This document shows positions 1 to 8,748 of a stretch of DNA of 64,000 nucleotides, in pieces; position 1 is the first letter of the stretch, and each line of letters begins with the position of its first letter. The translations under genes and the position numbers were made by a program. The notes under the pieces are model-generated. The model made no database searches and was not told the DNA's origin. It saw only the letters and a program-made list of their open reading frames with translations. This DNA is from Kitasatospora setae KM-6054 (lineage in GTDB: Bacteria > Actinomycetota > Actinomycetes > Streptomycetales > Streptomycetaceae). The DNA lies in contig NC_016109.1 of NCBI RefSeq assembly GCF_000269985.1, positions 2,914,001-2,978,000 of the forward strand, read 5' to 3'.

Positions 1-32
1 GCGGACAGCAGGATCCGGTTGACGCGCGGCAT
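1..32 (-). CDS. mreD: MreD, 5' end only (rod-shape/spore-wall membrane protein)
   Basis: Only the first ten codons lie in the window, read leftward from an ATG at 32-30; they translate MPRVNRILLS. The ATG overlaps the mreC stop by one base (TGATG), which implies translational coupling. The identity rests on position: mreD follows mreC in essentially all actinobacterial mre loci. It should be a multi-pass membrane protein of the spore-wall elongation complex. The sequence seen is too short to confirm the family on its own. Confidence 0.6.
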   Translation of the reverse strand, partial: MPRVNRILLS

Positions 33-967
33 CAGTTCCCCCCGGTGGTCGGCGGTACGGCGGCGATCGGCGCCTGCGGGTTGCCCGCGGCGCCGGCGGA
101 CGCGGCGGGCACCGGCGGCAGCACGGCGTCCCGCGGGTCGGTGCGCGGCGGGACGACCACCACGCCGACCAGGTCGAGCCGGGTGAACTGGACGTACGGC
201 TCGACCAGGATGGTCTTGGTGAGCTGCCCGGGGGTGGCCTGGACCTCCTTGACGGTGCCGACCGGCACGCCGGGCACGAACGGGCGGCCGCTCTGCGAGC
301 CGAAGGTGACCAGCCGGTCGCCGGCCTTCACCTGGGCCCGGCCGTTGAGCAGTTCGATCCGCATCGGGGAGGCGCCCTGGCCGGCCGCGAAGCCGATCTC
401 GCCGCCGCCCTCCAGCCGGACGCCGGCGGTGAAGCCGGGGTCGGAGGCGAGCAGCACGGTCGCGGTGGTCGGGGCGACGGTGGTGATCCGGCCGACCAGG
501 CCCTGGCCGTCGATGACGGTCATGTCGCGGGTCAGGCCGTCGTCGCTGCCGGCGTCGATGGTGATGGTCCAGGAGAAGCCCTGGGCGGCGCCGATCGCGA
601 TCACCTGGGCGGCCTTGACCGTGTAGCCGCCGGCGCCGGCGGTGCGCAGCATGTCGTCGAGCTGCTTGGTGCGGCCGACCGCGGCGTCCGAGGAGGCGAG
701 CTTCTGGCGCAGCTCGGTGTTCTCCCGGGTGATCTGGTCGAGGCGCTGCTGGTGGGTGCCGGCGTCGCGGATCGCCCGGATGTAGCCGGCCACCGGGTCG
801 ACCGCGCCGGCCGCGGCGTTCTCCACCGGGCCGAGCACGGAGGCGGCGGCCCGGCGGGCACCGCCGAGCGGTGAGTCGTCACCGCCCTTGATGTCCACGG
901 TGATGAGGGCGAAGGCCACCATCACCAGCAGGACCAGCAGTAGTCGACTCTCTCGGGTGTCCCTCAC
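32..967 (-). CDS. mreC: MreC, rod-shape-determining / spore-wall synthesis protein
   Basis: 311 aa from a GTG start. An N-terminal membrane anchor (about residues 8-25) is followed by a coiled-coil stretch (about 70-105, with LDQITRENTELRQKL) and the beta-rich MreC domain (VIAIGAAQGFSWTITIDAGS, GLVGRI, then PGVPVGTV). The C-terminal 40 residues are Pro/Ala-rich and probably extracellular. MreC links cytoplasmic MreB to the wall-synthesis machinery; in Streptomyces the mre genes act mainly in spore-wall thickening. It lies 70 bp after mreB and overlaps mreD by one base, so all three genes are probably one transcript. Confidence 0.93.
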   Translation of the reverse strand: MRDTRESRLLLVLLVMVAFALITVDIKGGDDSPLGGARRAAASVLGPVENAAAGAVDPVAGYIRAIRDAGTHQQRLDQITRENTELRQKLASSDAAVGRTKQLDDMLRTAGAGGYTVKAAQVIAIGAAQGFSWTITIDAGSDDGLTRDMTVIDGQGLVGRITTVAPTTATVLLASDPGFTAGVRLEGGGEIGFAAGQGASPMRIELLNGRAQVKAGDRLVTFGSQSGRPFVPGVPVGTVKEVQATPGQLTKTILVEPYVQFTRLDLVGVVVVPPRTDPRDAVLPPVPAASAGAAGNPQAPIAAVPPTTGGN

Positions 968-1037
968 GGTGCCGCCGCCGCCCCTTCGTGCCGGGTGTTC
1001 GTCTGCCCGGCTCGGTGTGTAGTTCGATTTGCCTTGC

Positions 1038-2075
1038 TCAACGACGCGGCTGGGCGTCCAGTACCTGCTGCAGCGCCTCGAACTCCTCGACGCACTTGCC
1101 CGCCCCCAGCGCCACCGAGTCCAGCGGGTTCTCCGCGATGTGCACCGGCATGCCGGTCTCCCGGCGCAGCCGCTCGTCGAGGCCGCGCAGCAGGGCGCCG
1201 CCGCCGGTGAGCACGATGCCGCGGTCCATCACGTCGCCGGCGAGCTCCGGCGGGCACTGGTCCAGCGTGGTCTTCACCGAGTCGATGATCGAGTTGACCG
1301 GCTCGTCGATGGCCTCGCGGACCTCGGCGGCCGAGATGACCACCGTCTTGGGCAGGCCGGAGACCAGGTCGCGGCCGCGGATCTCGGCGTGCTCGTCCTT
1401 CTCGCCCTCCAGGCCGAACGCGGAGCCGATCGACATCTTGATCTGCTCGGCGGAGCGCTCGCCCAGCAGCAGGCTGTACTCCTTCTTGATGTGCTGGACG
1501 ATCGCGCTGTCCAGCTCGTCGCCGGCCACCCGGAGCGACTGGGCGGTGACGATGCCGCCGAGCGAGATCACCGCGACCTCGGTGGTGCCGCCGCCGATGT
1601 CGACCACCATGTTCCCGGTGGGCTCGTGCACCGGCAGGCCGGAGCCGATCGCCGCGGCCATCGGCTCCTCGATGATGTGCACCTGGCGGGCGCCGGCCTG
1701 CATGCTGGCCTCGACCACGGCGCGGCGCTCGACGCCGGTGATGCCGGACGGGACGCAGACCACGACCCGCGGGCGGACCAGGTAGCGGCGGCGGTGGATC
1801 TTCATGATGAAGTACCGCAGCATCCGCTCGGTGATCTCGAAGTCGGCGATCACGCCGTCCTTGAGCGGGCGGATCGCGACGATGTTGCCGGGGGTCCGGC
1901 CGATCATCTTCTTCGCCTCGGCGCCGACCGCGAGGATCCCGCCGGTGTTGGTGTTCACGGCCACCACCGACGGCTCGTTCAGCACGATGCCCTTGCCACG
2001 GACGTACACCAGCGTGTTCGCGGTGCCTAGGTCGATCGCCAGGTCCCGGCCGAGAAACGACAGGTTGTTCGCCAT
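1038..2075 (-). CDS. mreB: MreB, actin-like cell-shape protein
   Basis: 345 aa. The start was chosen at the ATG giving [17 protein letters not shown], which is the usual actinobacterial MreB N-terminus; the longer reading adds an unconserved leader. Actin-fold ATPase signatures are visible: phosphate-1 [10 protein letters not shown], phosphate-2 [14 protein letters not shown] and the adenosine motif [14 protein letters not shown]. The protein forms membrane-associated filaments; in streptomycetes it protects the spore envelope and aerial hyphae. It is the first gene of an mreBCD transcript. An ECF sigma (SigE-like) promoter may lie about 200 bp upstream (see 2279-2304). Confidence 0.97.
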   Translation of the reverse strand: MANNLSFLGRDLAIDLGTANTLVYVRGKGIVLNEPSVVAVNTNTGGILAVGAEAKKMIGRTPGNIVAIRPLKDGVIADFEITERMLRYFIMKIHRRRYLVRPRVVVCVPSGITGVERRAVVEASMQAGARQVHIIEEPMAAAIGSGLPVHEPTGNMVVDIGGGTTEVAVISLGGIVTAQSLRVAGDELDSAIVQHIKKEYSLLLGERSAEQIKMSIGSAFGLEGEKDEHAEIRGRDLVSGLPKTVVISAAEVREAIDEPVNSIIDSVKTTLDQCPPELAGDVMDRGIVLTGGGALLRGLDERLRRETGMPVHIAENPLDSVALGAGKCVEEFEALQQVLDAQPRR

Positions 2076-2278
2076 GGGATGTCGAGTGCCTTCCCGAGTT
2101 CGGATCAAGGGCGGGGAGAACGGGCCGGCCGTGCGGGCCCGTGGAGGGGCTGACGGCGGCTGAGCGGCCGCTCCGTGCCCGTGAGTTGGGGTCCATCGTA
2201 GCCACGCCGCCGGAGGCGGACCGCTGGTACGGCGTCCCGCCCATTCTCCGGGGGCGAATCAGCTTCTCCTGGCATTGG

Positions 2279-2304
2279 GACGCCGTGTCGGAGGGTAGGG
2301 TTCC
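2279..2304 (-). promoter_or_regulatory. Possible SigE-type (ECF) promoter for mreB
   Basis: On the minus strand GGAAC (2304-2300) is followed after 17 bases by CGTC (2282-2279), matching the -35/-10 layout of Streptomyces SigE cell-envelope promoters. It is about 204 bp upstream of the mreB ATG. SigE control of the mre operon fits its cell-wall role. Short motifs recur by chance in GC-rich DNA, so this remains a candidate. Confidence 0.4.
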
Positions 2305-2382
2305 GTGATTTGAGGATTAACGCCCAGAGGGAGCAACCCGACCCGCCATTCGGCCGCTGAGCTGGGCGTTCCCGCGCGGAGC

Positions 2383-2414
2383 GGTGCCCCGCGCCCGGGT
2401 GGGCGCGGGGCACC
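2383..2414 (-). terminator. Hairpin terminator of ndk
   Basis: Perfect 14-bp inverted repeat (2383-2396 with 2401-2414) around the loop GGGT, about 50 bp past the ndk stop. There is no T-tract, as is common for Streptomyces terminators. Confidence 0.7.
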
Positions 2415-2461
2415 GGATCACCACCGGACCCTCACACCCGGGCGCGCGGCCCGGCGGGGGT

Positions 2462-2875
2462 TCAGGCCTGCGCGGGGAAGAAGATCTTGATCTCGCGCTC
2501 GGCCGACTCGGCGGAGTCCGAGGCGTGGATCAGGTTCTCCCGGGTGATGGTCGCGTAGTCGCCGCGGATGGTGCCCGCGCCGGCCGCCAACGGGTCGGTC
2601 GCGCCGGCCAGCGCGCGGATCCCGGGGACGACGTTCTCGCCCTCGACGATCAGCGCGATCGACGGGCCGGAGGTCATGAAGGCGAGCAGCGGCTCGTAGA
2701 AGTCGCGGCCGACGTGCTCCGCGTAGTGCTGCTCCAGGGTGGCGCGGTCGAAGGTGCGAAGCTCCATCGCAGCGAACCGCCAGCCGGCCTTGCGCTCGAT
2801 CCGGCTGATGATCTCGCCGGCCAGGCCGCGCTGTACGGCGTCGGGCTTGAGCAGGACGAGAGTGCGCTGGGACAC
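2462..2875 (-). CDS. ndk: Nucleoside diphosphate kinase
   Basis: 137 aa from a GTG start giving MSQRTLVLLKPDAVQRG, the family's normal N-terminus; the 16-residue longer reading is not conserved. It transfers the gamma phosphate of ATP to nucleoside diphosphates through a phosphohistidine. The active-site His is H117 in NLIHASDSAESA, where most family members have HGSDS. Length matches the compact bacterial Ndk. Its neighbours (DUF4233 and folC upstream, mreB downstream) are the conserved streptomycete set. Confidence 0.96.
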   Translation of the reverse strand: MSQRTLVLLKPDAVQRGLAGEIISRIERKAGWRFAAMELRTFDRATLEQHYAEHVGRDFYEPLLAFMTSGPSIALIVEGENVVPGIRALAGATDPLAAGAGTIRGDYATITRENLIHASDSAESAEREIKIFFPAQA

Positions 2876-2971
2876 GGTGCGGCTCCTGAGGTGTTCGGTC
2901 GTGCCTGACTGTGTCCCCGACACTACCCCGGCGAGGTGGACGGCCCGGTGACCAGGCCGTCCACCCGGCCG

Positions 2972-3334
2972 TCAGGCGGTGGCCGGAACGGCGGGGGCCG
3001 ACTCCTCGGCGGCGGCCCGCCGGGCCTTGATCTCGTCGATCCGGCGGCCGTAGTGCACCGAGCACCACCACAGGCCGCCGAAGACCAGGCCGAACGCGTA
3101 CATGGTCGGCAGCACCAGGCCGCTGGCCAGCACGGCCACCTGCAGCGCCCAGCCGACGTACACCGCGCCGGGGCGGGTGATCACGCCGCAGAGCAGCACG
3201 CACAGGACCATCGCGACCGCGCTGACCGTCCAGATGGTGCCGGCGCCGACGTCGGTGAGCTTCATCGCGACCAGGCCGGCGAACATGATCAGCAGGGCCT
3301 CGCCGATCAGCGTGGAGGAGCACAGGATGCGCAT
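2972..3334 (-). CDS. DUF4233 four-helix membrane protein
   Basis: 120 aa with four predicted membrane helices (about residues 8-24, 33-50, 58-76 and 78-95) and a charged Ala-rich cytoplasmic tail. This small family typically follows folC in Actinobacteria. Only six bases separate it from the folC stop, so it is almost certainly co-transcribed with folC. No catalytic motif is visible and the function is unknown. Confidence 0.85.
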   Translation of the reverse strand: MRILCSSTLIGEALLIMFAGLVAMKLTDVGAGTIWTVSAVAMVLCVLLCGVITRPGAVYVGWALQVAVLASGLVLPTMYAFGLVFGGLWWCSVHYGRRIDEIKARRAAAEESAPAVPATA

Positions 3335-3340
3335 CGGCGG

Positions 3341-4732
3341 CTACTTCCTTCCGAACAGCAGGCGGGCCTCGCCCACCGTGATGACCGAGCCGGTGACCAG
3401 GACGCCGGCGCCGCCGAGGTCCTCCTCCTCGGCGAGCGTGACGGCCGCGTCGATCGCGTCGTCCAGCCGGGGTTCGACCTGCACCCGGTCCTCGCCGAAG
3501 ACCTCGACGGCGATCGCGGCCAGCCGGTCGACCGGCATCGCGCGGTGGGTGGAGTTCTGGGTGATCACCACCTCGGCCAGGATCGGCTCGAAGACCTCCA
3601 GCAGGCCGGTGACGTCCTTGTCGCCGCTGGTGGCGATCACGCCGACCAGCTTGGTGAAGCCGAACGCCTCGCCGATCGCGGCGGCGGCGGCCTGCGCGCC
3701 GTGCGGGTTGTGCGCGGCGTCCAGGATGACGGTGGGGCTGCGCCGGACCACCTCCAGCCGGCCCGGGGAGGAGACGCCGAACAGCGCCTGCCGGACCTTC
3801 TCCTCGTCCAGGTGCTCGGCGCCGCCCTGGCCGATGCCGAAGAACGCCTCGACGGCGGCCAGCGCCAGCGCGGCGTTCTGCGCCTGGTGGTCGCCGTGCA
3901 GCGGGATGAAGAGGTCCTGGTACTCGTGGCCGCCGAGGCCGCGCAGGGTGACCAGCTGGCCGCCGATCGCGACCTCGCGGCGCAGCACGCCGAACTCCAT
4001 GCCCTCGCGGGCGACCGTGGCGTCCACCTCGACGGCGCGGCGCAGGATCTGCTCGGCGGCGTCCAACTGCTGCTGGGCGACCACGGCGAGTGCGCCGGGC
4101 TTGACGATCCCGGACTTCTCGACCGCGATCTTCCCGGTGGTGTCGCCGAGCTTGTCGGTGTGGTCCAGGCCGATCGGGGTGATCACCGCGACCTGGGCGT
4201 CGATCACGTTGGTGGCGTCCCAGGTGCCGCCCATGCCGACCTCGACCACCGCGACGTCCACCGGGGCGTCCGCGAAGGCCGCGTACGCCATGCCGGTGAG
4301 CACCTCGAAGAAGGACATCGCGACCGGCTGGGCGGCGTCCACCATCCGCACGTAGGGCTCGACGTCCCGGTAGGTCTCGACGAACCGCTCGGCGCTGATC
4401 GGCGCGCCGTCCAGGCTGATCCGCTCGGTGACCGACTCCACGTGCGGGGAGGTGTAGCGGCCGGTGCGCAGCTCGAAGGCGCCGAGCAGCTGCTCGATCA
4501 TCCGGGCGGTGGAGGTCTTGCCGTTGGTGCCGGTGATGTGGATCGAGGGGTAGGAGCGCTGCGGCTGGCCGAGGATGTCCATCAGCGCCTCGATCCGGTC
4601 GCGCGAGGGCTCCAGCTTGTTCTCCGGCCAGCGGGTGGCCAGCTCGGCCTCGACGGCGCGCAGTTCGGGGTCGGTGCCACCGGCGTCGGCGGGACGGACG
4701 GTGTAGGGGTTCGGCTCGGCCTTGTCGCTCAC
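3341..4732 (-). CDS. folC: Bifunctional folylpolyglutamate / dihydrofolate synthase
   Basis: 463 aa. The enzyme adds glutamate to folates in an ATP-dependent Mur-ligase-type reaction. The P-loop is GTNGKTSTAR (about residues 68-77). Family motifs follow: SPHVESVTERI, the second nucleotide site VEVGMGGTWDATN, TPIGLDHTDKLG with KSGIVKPGA, and the C-terminal domain entry LDAAHNPHG. The start ATG gives MSDKAEPNP, with a variable N-terminus of about 20 residues. It heads the folC-DUF4233-ndk gene group and is divergent from the glycosyltransferase at 4861. Confidence 0.96.
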   Translation of the reverse strand: MSDKAEPNPYTVRPADAGGTDPELRAVEAELATRWPENKLEPSRDRIEALMDILGQPQRSYPSIHITGTNGKTSTARMIEQLLGAFELRTGRYTSPHVESVTERISLDGAPISAERFVETYRDVEPYVRMVDAAQPVAMSFFEVLTGMAYAAFADAPVDVAVVEVGMGGTWDATNVIDAQVAVITPIGLDHTDKLGDTTGKIAVEKSGIVKPGALAVVAQQQLDAAEQILRRAVEVDATVAREGMEFGVLRREVAIGGQLVTLRGLGGHEYQDLFIPLHGDHQAQNAALALAAVEAFFGIGQGGAEHLDEEKVRQALFGVSSPGRLEVVRRSPTVILDAAHNPHGAQAAAAAIGEAFGFTKLVGVIATSGDKDVTGLLEVFEPILAEVVITQNSTHRAMPVDRLAAIAVEVFGEDRVQVEPRLDDAIDAAVTLAEEEDLGGAGVLVTGSVITVGEARLLFGRK

Positions 4733-4860
4733 CCCGCCAGTCTAAGGACTCCGCGCGTCCGGCCCGGACGGGCGCCCCGCCGCGGGCCGGGCCGAAGGTC
4801 CCGGCCGGACGGGCCGTCCGTCCCGGTCGGCGCGGCCCGGGGCTCGCGGACCCTGGAGGC

Positions 4861-6264
4861 ATGGACCTGTTCTTCCTGCGGATCGCACCGGTGCTGTCGG
4901 CGCTGGTGCTCGCCTACATGGTGCTGGTGCTCGGCCGGTACCTGCTGTACTGGGCGGGCTCGGCGAGCGCCATGCGGCGGGGCCGCGGGATCCCGCCCGG
5001 CGACCCGGACGCGCTGGACTGGCACCTGGTGGTGCCCTGCCGGGACGAGCAGACCGTGATCGGCCGGACCATCGCCGAGCTGCGCTGGGCCGCCCCGCAG
5101 GCGCACCTGTGGGTGGTGGACGACGCCAGCGAGGACCTCACCGGCGAGATCGTCGCGGCCGCCGCCGGGCGCGACCCGATGGTGCACCCGGTCCGCCGCC
5201 GCCGGCCGGACGCCCGGATCGGCAAGGGCGCGGCGCTGAACGCCGCCTACCGGGCGGTCGGCGCCTGGCTGCCGCCCGGCACCGACCGCTCGCGGGTGGT
5301 GCTCGGCGTGATCGACGCGGACGGCCGGCTGGAGCCCGGCGCGCTGGGCCACGTCGCCAACGCGCGGGCGATGGGGCGGCCGGACACCGCCGCGGTGCAG
5401 ATCGGCGTGGTGATGCGCAACGCCGACGTCCGCGTCCCGCTGCCCGGCCGGGGGCGGGCCGCCAACGCCTTCGCCCGACTGCTGGCCCGGATGCAGGACG
5501 TCGAGTTCCTGGCCGCGAACACCGGGATGCAGTTGCTGCGCCGCCGCACCGGCAGCGTCGGCCTGGGCGGCAACGGGCAGTTCGTCCGGCTGTCCGCGCT
5601 GGACGCGCTGGCCGCGGGCGTCGACGGCTGCGAGGGGCGGCCGTGGCCGCAGCGCGGGCTGATCGAGGACTACGAGTCGAGCCTGGAGCTGGGGCTGGCC
5701 GGGTTCCGGCTGACCCACGTGCCGGAGGCCCGGGTCTCGCAGGAGGCGCTGGTCTCCGGGCGGCGCTTCCTCACCCAGCGCACCCGCTGGTCGCAGGGCA
5801 CCCTGCAGTGCCTGCGGTACGTGCCGCGGGTGATGCGCTCGCCGCACTACGGCTGGGGCGGGCGGGCCGAGGTGCTGTACACCTGCCTGCAGCCGGTGGT
5901 GGCGGTGGCGCTGGTGGTGCTGACCCCGCTGGCGGCGGGGATCGCGCTGGCCGGCGAGGCGTTCTACCCGGCCGACTCGGCGGCGTTCTGGGCCCGGTTC
6001 GGGCTGCTGGCGCTGGCGGCCTTCGCACTGGGCGCGCTGCCGATGGCGGCCTGGGGCGTGGGCTACCGCCGGCGCGAGTACCCGGGGCTGCGCTGGGCGG
6101 TCGGGCTGCTCTGGGGGCTGGCGCTGTGGCTGTACACCTACCACCTCTTCCTGGTCGCGCCGCGCGCCGTCTGGCGGGAGCTGCGCGGCCGCACCGGCTG
6201 GGCGAAGACCCGGCGCAACGCCGAGCTGACGGTGGCCGGCGCGCCGACCGCGCTGGAGGTCTGA
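4861..6264 (+). CDS. GT2 processive-type membrane glycosyltransferase
   Basis: 467 aa. One N-terminal membrane helix (about 8-28) precedes a GT-A catalytic domain: VVPCRDEQTVIGRT, the nucleotide-sugar motif VVDDAS, the metal-binding DADGRLEPG (DxD) and the acceptor motif QRTRWSQG (R-x-RW type). Three C-terminal membrane helices follow. The layout resembles cellulose- and chitin-synthase-like GT2 enzymes that extrude a polysaccharide. A GGAGG sits only one base before the ATG, an unusually short gap, so the true start may be a little downstream. The substrate cannot be read from sequence. A chitinase gene follows in the same direction. Confidence 0.85.
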   Translation: MDLFFLRIAPVLSALVLAYMVLVLGRYLLYWAGSASAMRRGRGIPPGDPDALDWHLVVPCRDEQTVIGRTIAELRWAAPQAHLWVVDDASEDLTGEIVAAAAGRDPMVHPVRRRRPDARIGKGAALNAAYRAVGAWLPPGTDRSRVVLGVIDADGRLEPGALGHVANARAMGRPDTAAVQIGVVMRNADVRVPLPGRGRAANAFARLLARMQDVEFLAANTGMQLLRRRTGSVGLGGNGQFVRLSALDALAAGVDGCEGRPWPQRGLIEDYESSLELGLAGFRLTHVPEARVSQEALVSGRRFLTQRTRWSQGTLQCLRYVPRVMRSPHYGWGGRAEVLYTCLQPVVAVALVVLTPLAAGIALAGEAFYPADSAAFWARFGLLALAAFALGALPMAAWGVGYRRREYPGLRWAVGLLWGLALWLYTYHLFLVAPRAVWRELRGRTGWAKTRRNAELTVAGAPTALEV

Positions 6265-6310
6265 CCGGCGCCGGAGCGGCGGTTCGCCCGCGGAGCGCCG
6301 ACAGGCCCTC

Positions 6311-6337
6311 TTGACACCGGAATTGGTCTACTCCACC
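6311..6337 (+). promoter_or_regulatory. TTGACA -35 box with overlapping DasR dre-like operator, chitinase promoter
   Basis: A consensus TTGACA at 6311-6316 is followed by ATTGGTCTACTCCACC at 6322-6337. This matches 12 of 16 positions of the DasR dre consensus AGTGGTCTAGACCACT and also resembles the direct-repeat elements of Streptomyces chitinase promoters. It lies about 80 bp before the chitinase ATG, where a bound repressor would cover the promoter. Confidence 0.6.
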
Positions 6338-6413
6338 GTGTGAGGCGCTCCCACGCTCCCGCACGAAGCTCCCCGCACCGCGACCCATCGACACTCCCCC
6401 ACATGGAGATGGC

Positions 6414-7994
6414 ATGCGTGCACTACCGCCCCCGCCCCCGCCCCGCCCGCGCACCGGCCGGGTCCTGCTGGCCGGCCTGCTGTCGGCCTCGGTCGGCCTG
6501 GTCGGCCTGACCCTGGCCGGCTCCGGCACGGCCACCGCCGACGTCGCGCCGAACGTCAACGTCGTCGCCAACGGCGACTTCGCGGCCGGCAACCACATCA
6601 GCCCGTGGACCTGCGGCCCGACCGTCACCGCGGTCAACAACACCGCCACCGGCTGGGACCTGCAGGGCGCGCCGGCCGGCAACGACTACGCCAACTGCAG
6701 CCAGAGCGTCACCGTGCTGCCCAACTCGACGTACACCCTGAGCGCCGTCGTGCAGGGCGGCTACGTCTTCGCGGGGGTCACCGGCACCGGCGGCACCGAC
6801 CCGTCCACCTGGAGCTCCAACGCCGGGTGGAACACCCTGACCTCGACCTTCACCACCGGCGCGTCCACCACCTCGGTGTCGGTCTGGTTCCACGGCTGGT
6901 ACGGGCAGACCCCGTTCACCGTGGACAAGGTCTCGCTGGTCGGCCCGGGCACCGCCCCCGGCAGCCCGTCGCCCACGCCGACGATCATCGTCGACCCGAC
7001 GCCGTCGCCGTCGCAGAGCAGCCCCAAGCCGTCCCCGTCGGTCACCGAGGGGACCCCGACGGGCAGCACGTCCCCGTCGGGCAGCCCGACCGCGCCGCCG
7101 CCGCGCAAGCACCTGCTGACCGGCTACTGGCAGGACTTCTACAACGGCGCGACGCCGCAGCGGATCAGTGACGTCCCGGCCGCGTACGACATCATCGCGG
7201 TGGCCTTCGCGGACGCCACCAGCACCCGGGGCGGGCTCAGCTTCACCCTGGACCCGACGCTCTCCTCCAAGCTGGGCGGCTACACCGAGGCCCAGTTCAA
7301 GGCCGACATCGCGGCCAAGCGGGCGGCCGGCAAGAAGGTGATCATCTCGGTCGGCGGGCAGAACGGCACCGTCTCGGTCTCCGACTCGGCCTCGGCGACC
7401 ACCTTCGCCAACTCGGCCTACAGCCTGATCCAGCAGTACGGGTTCGACGGGATCGACATCGACCTGGAGAACGGCGTCAACGCCACCTACATGTCGCAGG
7501 CGCTGCACAGCCTGGCCGCCAAGGTCGGGTCCGGCTTCGTGCTGACCATGGCGCCGGAGACCATCGGCATGCAGTCCACCGGCGGCGAGTACTTCAAGCT
7601 GGCGCTGGCCACCAAGGACATCCTGACCATCGTCAACATGCAGTACTACAACAGCGGGGCGATGCTCGGCTGCGACGGCGGCGTGTACTCGCAGGGCACC
7701 GAGAACTTCCTCACCGGCCTGGCCTGCATCCAGCTCCAGGGCGGCCTGCGGCCCGACCAGGTCGGCCTGGGCGTCCCGGCCTCCACCAGCGCGGCGGGCG
7801 GCGGGTACATCAGCCCGGCGACCGTGAACAACGCGCTGGACTGCCTGGCCTCCGGCACCAACTGCGGTTCGTTCAAGCCGAGTCAGACCTGGCCGACGAT
7901 CGGCGGCGCGATGACCTGGTCCACCAACTGGGACGCCACCGCGGGCAACCAGATCGCCAACACGATCGGCGCGCACCTGCACGCGATGCCGTGA
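6414..7994 (+). CDS. Secreted chitinase: CBM, Pro/Ser/Thr linker, GH18 domain
   Basis: 526 aa. An N-terminal signal peptide (hydrophobic core VLLAGLLSASVGLVGLTLA) is followed by a beta-sandwich carbohydrate-binding module (about 45-180, NVVANGDFAAG), a Pro/Ser/Thr linker (about 185-235) and a GH18 TIM barrel. The catalytic motif is FDGIDIDLENG (DxxDxDxE; the acid is about E352), and KKVIISVGGQNG is the SxGG strand. The enzyme cleaves chitin to chitobiose outside the cell. The DIDLEN variant and the CBM arrangement resemble Streptomyces subfamily-B GH18 chitinases. A dre-like site upstream links it to GlcNAc control with the ngc operon at 29-32.4 kb. Confidence 0.95.
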   Translation: MRALPPPPPPRPRTGRVLLAGLLSASVGLVGLTLAGSGTATADVAPNVNVVANGDFAAGNHISPWTCGPTVTAVNNTATGWDLQGAPAGNDYANCSQSVTVLPNSTYTLSAVVQGGYVFAGVTGTGGTDPSTWSSNAGWNTLTSTFTTGASTTSVSVWFHGWYGQTPFTVDKVSLVGPGTAPGSPSPTPTIIVDPTPSPSQSSPKPSPSVTEGTPTGSTSPSGSPTAPPPRKHLLTGYWQDFYNGATPQRISDVPAAYDIIAVAFADATSTRGGLSFTLDPTLSSKLGGYTEAQFKADIAAKRAAGKKVIISVGGQNGTVSVSDSASATTFANSAYSLIQQYGFDGIDIDLENGVNATYMSQALHSLAAKVGSGFVLTMAPETIGMQSTGGEYFKLALATKDILTIVNMQYYNSGAMLGCDGGVYSQGTENFLTGLACIQLQGGLRPDQVGLGVPASTSAAGGGYISPATVNNALDCLASGTNCGSFKPSQTWPTIGGAMTWSTNWDATAGNQIANTIGAHLHAMP

Positions 7995-8058
7995 CCTGAC
8001 CGACTCCGCGCGCCCCGGGACGGCAACCCCCCGTCCCGGGGCGCGCAGTGACGATCCG

Positions 8059-8613
8059 TCAAAGCGTGGCGCGGGGCATCGGCAGCCGGCCGGCGTGCCG
8101 GCGGCGCAGTTCGGCGGCGATCTCCTCGACCTCGCCCTCCGGCAGCAGCGGCAGCATCATCGCCACCGCCTGCACCAGGCCGCCGAGCAGGTAGGTGGTG
8201 TCGGGCGTGCCGGCCACCAGCGCGCGGACCCGGCCGACGTCGCCCCCGGCCACGGCCTCCAGCAGCAGGGCGGCGCCGGCCGCCTCCTCGTCCACCGCCA
8301 CCTGGTCGGTGGTGTACGGGGCGCGCCGGGCCAGGCCGCGCAGCACCCGGTCGGCGACCTCGGGGGCGTACGCCTTGCGGACCGCCTCGGCGGCGATCCA
8401 GACCAGCAGGGTGGCCACCTCGCGCTCGACGTGCTCGTCGAGCAGCCGGTCCAGCTCGGCGTCGAAGGCGACCTGGTTTCCGTGCCGGAATGCCAACAGC
8501 AGGGTCGCCGCCCGGGACTTGGCCGCCTCCACCTCTTCCGGCGGGAGTTCGTCCGGGAGTTCACCCGGAAGTCCGTCCGGAAGTTCGTCGGCCAACTCCC
8601 CGGTCGCCATCAT
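8059..8613 (-). CDS. Uncharacterised acidic alpha-helical protein
   Basis: 184 aa from ATG at 8613, with GGAGGG seven bases upstream. No family recognised. The first 25 residues hold a degenerate acidic repeat (ELADELPDGLPGELPDELPP), and the rest is predicted helical, rich in Ala, Glu and Arg, with no membrane segment or signal peptide. It converges with the chitinase gene and precedes an odd inverted-repeat region (8704-8748). Very high third-position GC over its whole length supports it as a real gene. It may belong with the accessory insert between folC and valS. Confidence 0.7.
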   Translation of the reverse strand: MMATGELADELPDGLPGELPDELPPEEVEAAKSRAATLLLAFRHGNQVAFDAELDRLLDEHVEREVATLLVWIAAEAVRKAYAPEVADRVLRGLARRAPYTTDQVAVDEEAAGAALLLEAVAGGDVGRVRALVAGTPDTTYLLGGLVQAVAMMLPLLPEGEVEEIAAELRRRHAGRLPMPRATL

Positions 8614-8703
8614 GTGCGTGCCCTCCGTTCGCGCCCGCCCGAATGGAACTTCCGCCCACCGTACACATCCGATGTGCAAAGGTCGCTGAACGCGCGGGGA
8701 TCG

Positions 8704-8748
8704 GCCGGGCAATGCATTCCAATTGGCGCGGGGGGCCAATTGCCCGGC
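8704..8748. repeat. Nested inverted repeats with two alternative pairings
   Basis: GCCGGGCAAT (8704-8713) pairs with ATTGCCCGGC (8739-8748), while CAATTGGC (8720-8727) pairs with GCCAATTG (8735-8742). The two pairings share bases in the right arm and so exclude each other. The site lies about 90-135 bp upstream of the protein starting at 8613. Confidence 0.6.

Larger units (their letters stand above)
2076..2461. other. Intergenic region mreB-ndk
   Basis: 386 bp between the mreB start and the ndk stop. It holds the ndk terminator hairpin (2383-2414), the possible SigE-type promoter and a comparatively AT-rich patch around 2270-2320. No reading frame here has convincing coding character. Confidence 0.6.

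Noticed and set aside
3102..4355. Long plus-strand open frames antisense to folC, and similar long antisense frames across the window (for example 8490-11540, 34577-36964, 41371-44820, 61933-63993)
   Set aside because: They are shadows caused by high GC with few stop codons: low-complexity Arg/Ala/Gly/Pro/Asp translations, no motifs, and each lies opposite a clearly identified gene.
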